Assembly: GCA_045603745.1 (NCBI GenBank)
Contig: JAZUMQ010000011.1
Span: 1-17,074, forward strand
Length of the DNA: 17,074 nt
Direction: 5' to 3'
Source of the DNA: RGIG995 sp045603745
GTDB lineage: Bacteria; Bacillota; Clostridia; Oscillospirales; UBA644
A model generated the notes under the pieces. It made no database searches and had not been told where the DNA came from. It saw only the letters and a program-made list of their open reading frames with translations. How positions within the stretch are numbered: position 1 is the stretch's first letter; each line of letters starts with the position of its first letter. The position numbers were made by a program, and so were the translations under genes. Below are positions 13,656 to 17,074 of this stretch, piece after piece.

Positions 13656-14858
13656 ATGGAAAACAAAGAACGCAGAGTCGGAACCGTATCGAGAGGCATT
13701 CGTTGCCCCATTATTCGCGAAGGAGACGACCTGGCGGCTATCGTTACCGACAGTGTCTTGGAAGCGGCGGAAATCGAAGGATTCCCCATCAATGACAGAG
13801 ACGTAATTTCCATCACCGAGTCTATCGTGGCACGTGCTCAGGGAAACTATGCAAGCATTGATGATATTGCCGCGGACGTGAAAGCAAAACTCGGCGGAGA
13901 AACCGTCGGAGTCATCTTCCCCATTCTTTCCCGGAATCGCTTTGCGGTCTGCCTTCGGGGGATCGCAAAAGGTGCGAAAAAAGTCGTTTTAATGCTCAGC
14001 TATCCTTCGGACGAAGTAGGCAATCAGCTGGTCAGCCTGGACAAGATCGATGAAGCAGGAATTAATCCTTACAGCGATGTTCTGTCCGAAGCAAAATATC
14101 GGGAACTGTTCGGAGAAAACAAGCACGAATTCACCGGCGTAGACTACGTTCAATATTACGGCGATCTGATTCGGGAAATGGGTGCCGAAGCAGAAATCAT
14201 TTTTGCGAATCAGGCAAAAACCATTCTTAATTACACCGATTGCGTTTTGAACTGCGATATTCACACGCGCGCTCGCACCAAGCGAATTCTTTTGGCAAAC
14301 GGAGCTAAGGTGGTCTGCGGATTGGACGACATTCTTAACGCTCCAATCAACGGAAGCGGTTGCAATGAAAAATACGGGCTTTTGGGGTCTAATAAATCCA
14401 CAGAAGACAAGATCAAACTGTTTCCCCGGGAATGTAAAGACCTGGTATTGGATATTCAGGCACGGATCATGAAAGCCACCGGAAAGCACGTAGAAGTTAT
14501 GGTCTATGGAGACGGTGCATTCAAAGATCCTCAAGGTAAAATTTGGGAACTGGCCGATCCCGTGGTCTCCCCCGCCTTCACCGACGGTCTGATTGGTACA
14601 CCCAATGAATTGAAATTGAAATATCTTGCGGATAACGATTATAAAGATCTTTCCGGCGAAGCGCTGAAAAAAGCAATCTCCGATAGCATCAAAGCGAAAG
14701 ACGGCAGCAGTTTGGTCGGAAATATGGCGGCTCAGGGAACAACTCCCCGACAGTTGACCGATCTGATCGGATCTCTGTGCGACCTGACCAGTGGTTCTGG
14801 CGATAAGGGTACGCCCGTGGTCTTGGTTCAGGGTTATTTTGACAACTATACCAACTGA
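13656..14858 (+). CDS. CofE-like protein (coenzyme F420-0:L-glutamate ligase family)
   Basis: A 400-residue cytoplasmic protein. The first half resembles CofE: GIRCPIIREGDDL, DRDVISITESIVARAQGN (matching the family's conserved segment after the first strand), and a region with PILSRNRFAVCLRGIAKGAKKV. It is much longer than archaeal CofE (about 250 residues), as is usual for Firmicutes homologues. Archaeal CofE adds glutamate to F420-0 using GTP. No F420 biosynthesis gene is present here and most Clostridia lack F420, so the substrate is unknown and probably another carboxylate or amide. I chose ATG 13656; the purine-rich AAAAGGATGGG ends 9 bases upstream. The frame is open earlier, to 13560, but that stretch begins at the transcription start. 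It is the first gene of an operon with guaA. Confidence 0.85.
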   Translation: MENKERRVGTVSRGIRCPIIREGDDLAAIVTDSVLEAAEIEGFPINDRDVISITESIVARAQGNYASIDDIAADVKAKLGGETVGVIFPILSRNRFAVCLRGIAKGAKKVVLMLSYPSDEVGNQLVSLDKIDEAGINPYSDVLSEAKYRELFGENKHEFTGVDYVQYYGDLIREMGAEAEIIFANQAKTILNYTDCVLNCDIHTRARTKRILLANGAKVVCGLDDILNAPINGSGCNEKYGLLGSNKSTEDKIKLFPRECKDLVLDIQARIMKATGKHVEVMVYGDGAFKDPQGKIWELADPVVSPAFTDGLIGTPNELKLKYLADNDYKDLSGEALKKAISDSIKAKDGSSLVGNMAAQGTTPRQLTDLIGSLCDLTSGSGDKGTPVVLVQGYFDNYTN

Positions 14859-14882
14859 CATAAAATAGCGGAGGAAAACAGT

Positions 14883-15884
14883 ATGAACACTATGAAACGC
14901 CCTGAATCCATGGCTCGGATCACCACCCGTGAACTTGCCGATGCGTTTATTGCCGAGCAAGTCAAAGAAATTCAGGCTCAGGTCGGCGATAAAAAAGTTT
15001 TGCTCGCCCTCTCCGGCGGCGTAGACTCTTCCGTTGTGGCTGCGCTGCTGATCGAAGCCATTGGCAAACAATTAGTCTGCGTTCACGTAAACCATGGTTT
15101 GATGCGCAAAAATGAATCCGAAAACGTCATTAAATTGTTCCAAGACGGTCTCGATGCAAATCTGATCTACGTAGATGCCACAGATCGATTTTTAAATTTG
15201 TTGGAAAACGTATCCGATCCGGAACAAAAACGTAAAATCATCGGAAAAGAATTTATTGAAGTTTTTGCCGATGAAGCCCGAAAATTGGAAGGGATCTCCT
15301 ATTTGGCACAAGGAACCATTTATCCTGATATTTTGGAATCCATTAAGCAAGCCGAAGGCAAAAAAGCTGTAAAATCCCATCACAACGTAGGTGGTCTTCC
15401 CGAAGATTTACAATTTGAATTGGTAGAACCCCTCAAATTGTTGTTTAAAGATGAGGTGCGCGTTGTCGGTGAAGCCCTTGGGCTTCCCCACGCTATGGTT
15501 TATCGTCAACCCTTCCCTGGTCCCGGTCTTGGTGTCCGTTGTCTGGGTGCCATTACCCGAGACAGACTTCATGCATTACGTGAGGCGGACGCAATTCTGC
15601 GGGAAGAATTCGATAACTGCGGTTTAGCGGAAAAAGTTTGGCAGTATTTTGTCGTTGTTCCCGACATCAAGAGTGTAGGTGTCCGTAACGAAAGCCGCTA
15701 CGAAGGTTGGCCTGCAATTATACGAGCAGTCAACACCACCGATGCAATGTCTGCGACAATTGAAGAAATTCCCTATGAAGTTCTCCATAAAATCACAAAC
15801 CGTATTACCCACGAAGTCGACGGAATCAATCGCGTCCTTTTCGATCTTACACCGAAACCCGTCGGAACCATCGAGTGGGAATAA
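14883..15884 (+). CDS. guaA: GMP synthase, ATP-pyrophosphatase subunit (no glutaminase domain)
   Basis: A 333-residue enzyme that adenylates XMP and aminates it to GMP. The PP-loop SGGVDSS is at residues 44-50. The lid segment KSHHNVGGLPE, the QPFPGPGLGVRCLG block and the C-terminal KPVGTIEWE are all present, so the ATP-pyrophosphatase and dimerisation domains are complete. The N-terminal glutamine amidotransferase domain (about 190 residues) of normal bacterial GuaA is absent. This is the length of the archaeal GuaA-B subunit, and the short N terminus starts cleanly at ATG 14883, 8 bases after GGAGG (14870-14874), so it is not a truncation. Ammonia must come from a separate glutaminase subunit elsewhere or be used free. 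It is cotranscribed with the CofE-like gene (24-base gap). Confidence 0.93.
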   Translation: MNTMKRPESMARITTRELADAFIAEQVKEIQAQVGDKKVLLALSGGVDSSVVAALLIEAIGKQLVCVHVNHGLMRKNESENVIKLFQDGLDANLIYVDATDRFLNLLENVSDPEQKRKIIGKEFIEVFADEARKLEGISYLAQGTIYPDILESIKQAEGKKAVKSHHNVGGLPEDLQFELVEPLKLLFKDEVRVVGEALGLPHAMVYRQPFPGPGLGVRCLGAITRDRLHALREADAILREEFDNCGLAEKVWQYFVVVPDIKSVGVRNESRYEGWPAIIRAVNTTDAMSATIEEIPYEVLHKITNRITHEVDGINRVLFDLTPKPVGTIEWE

Positions 15885-15897
15885 TCCTACACATCTG

Positions 15898-15922
15898 AAA
15901 ACCCCTGATTTCAAGGGATTTT
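15898..15922 (+). terminator. Weak first hairpin after guaA
   Basis: AAAA-C-CCCT pairs with AGGG-A-TTTT around a 7-base loop just past the guaA stop. It has a mismatch and a very short T-tract, so it is a weak terminator at best. The main one follows at 15968. Confidence 0.35.
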
Positions 15923-15967
15923 ACAGTTCTCGTTTTGCTATTGACAGCAATATGACAACAAAAAATC

Positions 15968-16003
15968 AAGATGCTCTGCTTTTTATGGCAGAGCATCTTT
16001 TTT
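15968..16003 (+). terminator. Strong terminator of the CofE-like/guaA operon
   Basis: AAGATGCTCTGC (15968-15979) pairs perfectly with GCAGAGCATCTT (15988-15999) around an 8-base loop, then T residues to 16003. It closes the + strand operon before the convergent AraC-type gene. Confidence 0.92.
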
Positions 16004-16136
16004 GGTTAAAGAGTACCAGCTGCTGTGCTGATGGTTCCGAAAAGCTTTAGCTATACCTAGGATAAATTATCCGAGCATCGCGTGGAACAACTATTAAAAT
16101 CGAAAGATAGAAAAAGTATTGCGTTAAGGAAATCGA
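16004..16136. other. Gene-free spacer between convergent genes
   Basis: No gene, RNA or repeat is visible in this stretch between the guaA terminator and the AraC-type gene's candidate terminator. The bases between 16175 and 16236 likewise show nothing beyond the downstream leader of the AraC gene. Confidence 0.4.
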
Positions 16137-16174
16137 GAAAAGAGAAACCCTACCGCTATTTCGATGGCAGTAGG
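16137..16174 (-). terminator. Probable terminator of the AraC-type gene
   Basis: On the minus strand CCTACTGC and GCGGTAGG (16149-16174) form an 8-bp stem with one wobble around a 10-base loop. The interrupted T-rich tract TTTCTCTTTTCTC (16137-16148) follows. It lies about 60 bases past the stop at 16237. Confidence 0.55.
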
Positions 16175-16236
16175 TACAGGCTCGGTGGGGTGTAGGCCCA
16201 CAGAGGGCAAGTGCATACCACTGGTACGGTTTGTGG

Positions 16237-17074
16237 TTATGATTTTTTTCGCTGGGCTTTTCTGTATTTGATAGGCGTAGTGTCAGTATAGCGTTTAAAA
16301 GCTTTGTAAAACGCCGCTCGATCTGCATATCCTACACAGTTGCAAATTTCATCCACAGCTTTATCCGTTGTGCTCAACAGATGTTGCGCTGTATCAATTC
16401 GGGAGAGCATCTGCTTTTCCTGAAAGCTCATTCCGTAAAGCATATACATTTTTCGCAAAACCTGCCGTGAGGAACATTGCAAAAGTCTGGCAAGATTCTC
16501 CTTAGTGCGCAATTTAGGGGGTGTGTTTACGAAAAACCTGTCAATAACAGTCATATCCTCCACCTGTTTTGGATAAGACACCGCCTGTTGCGGTGAAGTA
16601 GAAGTTTCCTTAATGATCCGCAAAACCCGGAGCATCAACTGAGACAATTGGTTTGCCAGTAATTCTTTATGAAACAGACTGTCTGTTTGCTTTGCCTCTT
16701 GACAAATAGACGCACATAATTCTCGGATTGCATCATCCACAGCAAACACCCGGTATTCCCCCAAATGCGGTAAAACCTGTTGTTTGAGCAACTGTTCCCC
16801 AGGGAAGAATGTTACCGAAATTCGACCGAAAGGTTGCACAACGGAGTTAGGTGCATGATAAATTTCCGGAGATATCAAGATCCCCTGTCCGGCCTGCAAG
16901 TATAGCTCTGCATTGTCTACAAACAAAGTGCAGCTTCCGGATACAATTATGTGCAGCTCGTAAGTTGCATGATTATGCCGACCTCCACGCCCTCCAGATC
17001 GCCGCAGATCCGGCAGACCCGCTCGTCGAATGCAGTACACCAGACCTTCATTGTCTCTCCCAGGAGTCCCGCTG
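16237..17074 (-). CDS. AraC-family transcriptional regulator with cupin sensor domain (5' end may be outside)
   Basis: At least 267 residues from the first GTG (17038-17040), but the frame stays open to the window edge (11 more residues, ending SGTPGRDNEGL before VYCIRR), and no good ribosome binding site precedes the GTG. I therefore treat it as partial. The N-terminal cupin fold shows HNHATYELHIIVSGSC, the cupin-like GQGILISPEIYHAPN and a following beta region. The C-terminal double helix-turn-helix (about 165-265) includes TKENLARLLQCSSRQVLRKM, then DEICNCVGYADRAAFYKAFKRYTDTTP, the AraC signature. It should bind a small molecule through the cupin and activate genes, probably beyond the right edge. 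It is convergent with guaA. Confidence 0.92.
   Translation of the reverse strand, partial: SGTPGRDNEGLVYCIRRAGLPDLRRSGGRGGRHNHATYELHIIVSGSCTLFVDNAELYLQAGQGILISPEIYHAPNSVVQPFGRISVTFFPGEQLLKQQVLPHLGEYRVFAVDDAIRELCASICQEAKQTDSLFHKELLANQLSQLMLRVLRIIKETSTSPQQAVSYPKQVEDMTVIDRFFVNTPPKLRTKENLARLLQCSSRQVLRKMYMLYGMSFQEKQMLSRIDTAQHLLSTTDKAVDEICNCVGYADRAAFYKAFKRYTDTTPIKYRKAQRKKS

Noticed and set aside
13989..15071. A long (360-codon) minus-strand frame opposite the CofE-like gene
   Set aside because: It is the antisense shadow of two well-recognised plus-strand genes and shows Phe/Gly/Ile-rich, family-free composition without a ribosome binding site.
16004..16236. An attachment site or mobile-element remnant near the AraC gene
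   Set aside because: No tRNA, integrase, transposase or terminal repeat is visible. The gap is explained by two converging terminators and plain spacer.

Overview
The window reads as chromosomal DNA from a low-to-mid GC, Gram-positive, fermentative anaerobe of the class Clostridia. The evidence is consensus SigA-type promoters, strong AGGAGG-type ribosome binding sites, a LytTR/DUF3021 pair, an anaerobic pyruvate formate-lyase system behind a ZTP riboswitch, an ECF vitamin transporter and a WYL regulator. A gut Oscillospiraceae- or Christensenellales-like host is plausible, but this is inferred from gene style and not proven. I see no rRNA, tRNA, CRISPR array, transposase or phage gene.

Left part (1-4400, + strand): the tail of a membrane protein, a LytTR DNA-binding regulator overlapping a DUF3021 membrane protein, and a terminator. 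Then comes a rich control region: palindromic operator candidates, a perfect TTGACA-17-TATAAT promoter, a ZTP (pfl motif) riboswitch and its overlapping terminator. It drives pflB and the activase gene pflA. Formate from PflB can feed 10-formyl-tetrahydrofolate, the co-substrate of the step that consumes ZMP, so this control makes sense for purine synthesis.

Middle (4400-9970): a MATE efflux pump (+) converges on an OmpR-type response regulator/histidine kinase operon (-). Upstream of that operon lie a 395-bp gene-free stretch with a strong hairpin, a small Cys/Asp-rich membrane protein with its own consensus promoter and terminator, and a WYL-domain repressor with a duplicated operator-like motif. 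The gap behind the WYL gene carries a + strand promoter and terminator about 108 nt apart with no gene between them, so it probably encodes an unannotated small RNA.

Right part (9969-17074): a minus-strand operon of a RibU-like ECF substrate-binding subunit, TldD and TldE/PmbA, with its own promoter. A divergent + strand operon follows, with a perfect promoter, a CofE-like (F420-0:glutamate ligase family) protein and a GMP synthase that has only the ATP-pyrophosphatase half. It ends in a strong terminator and converges on an AraC-family regulator (-) that runs off the right edge.

The points most worth following up are the candidate small RNA at 9838-9945, the Cys/Asp-rich membrane protein, the glutaminase-less GMP synthase paired with a CofE-like enzyme, and the layered control in front of pflB. 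No single multi-gene system here looks wholly new to me.
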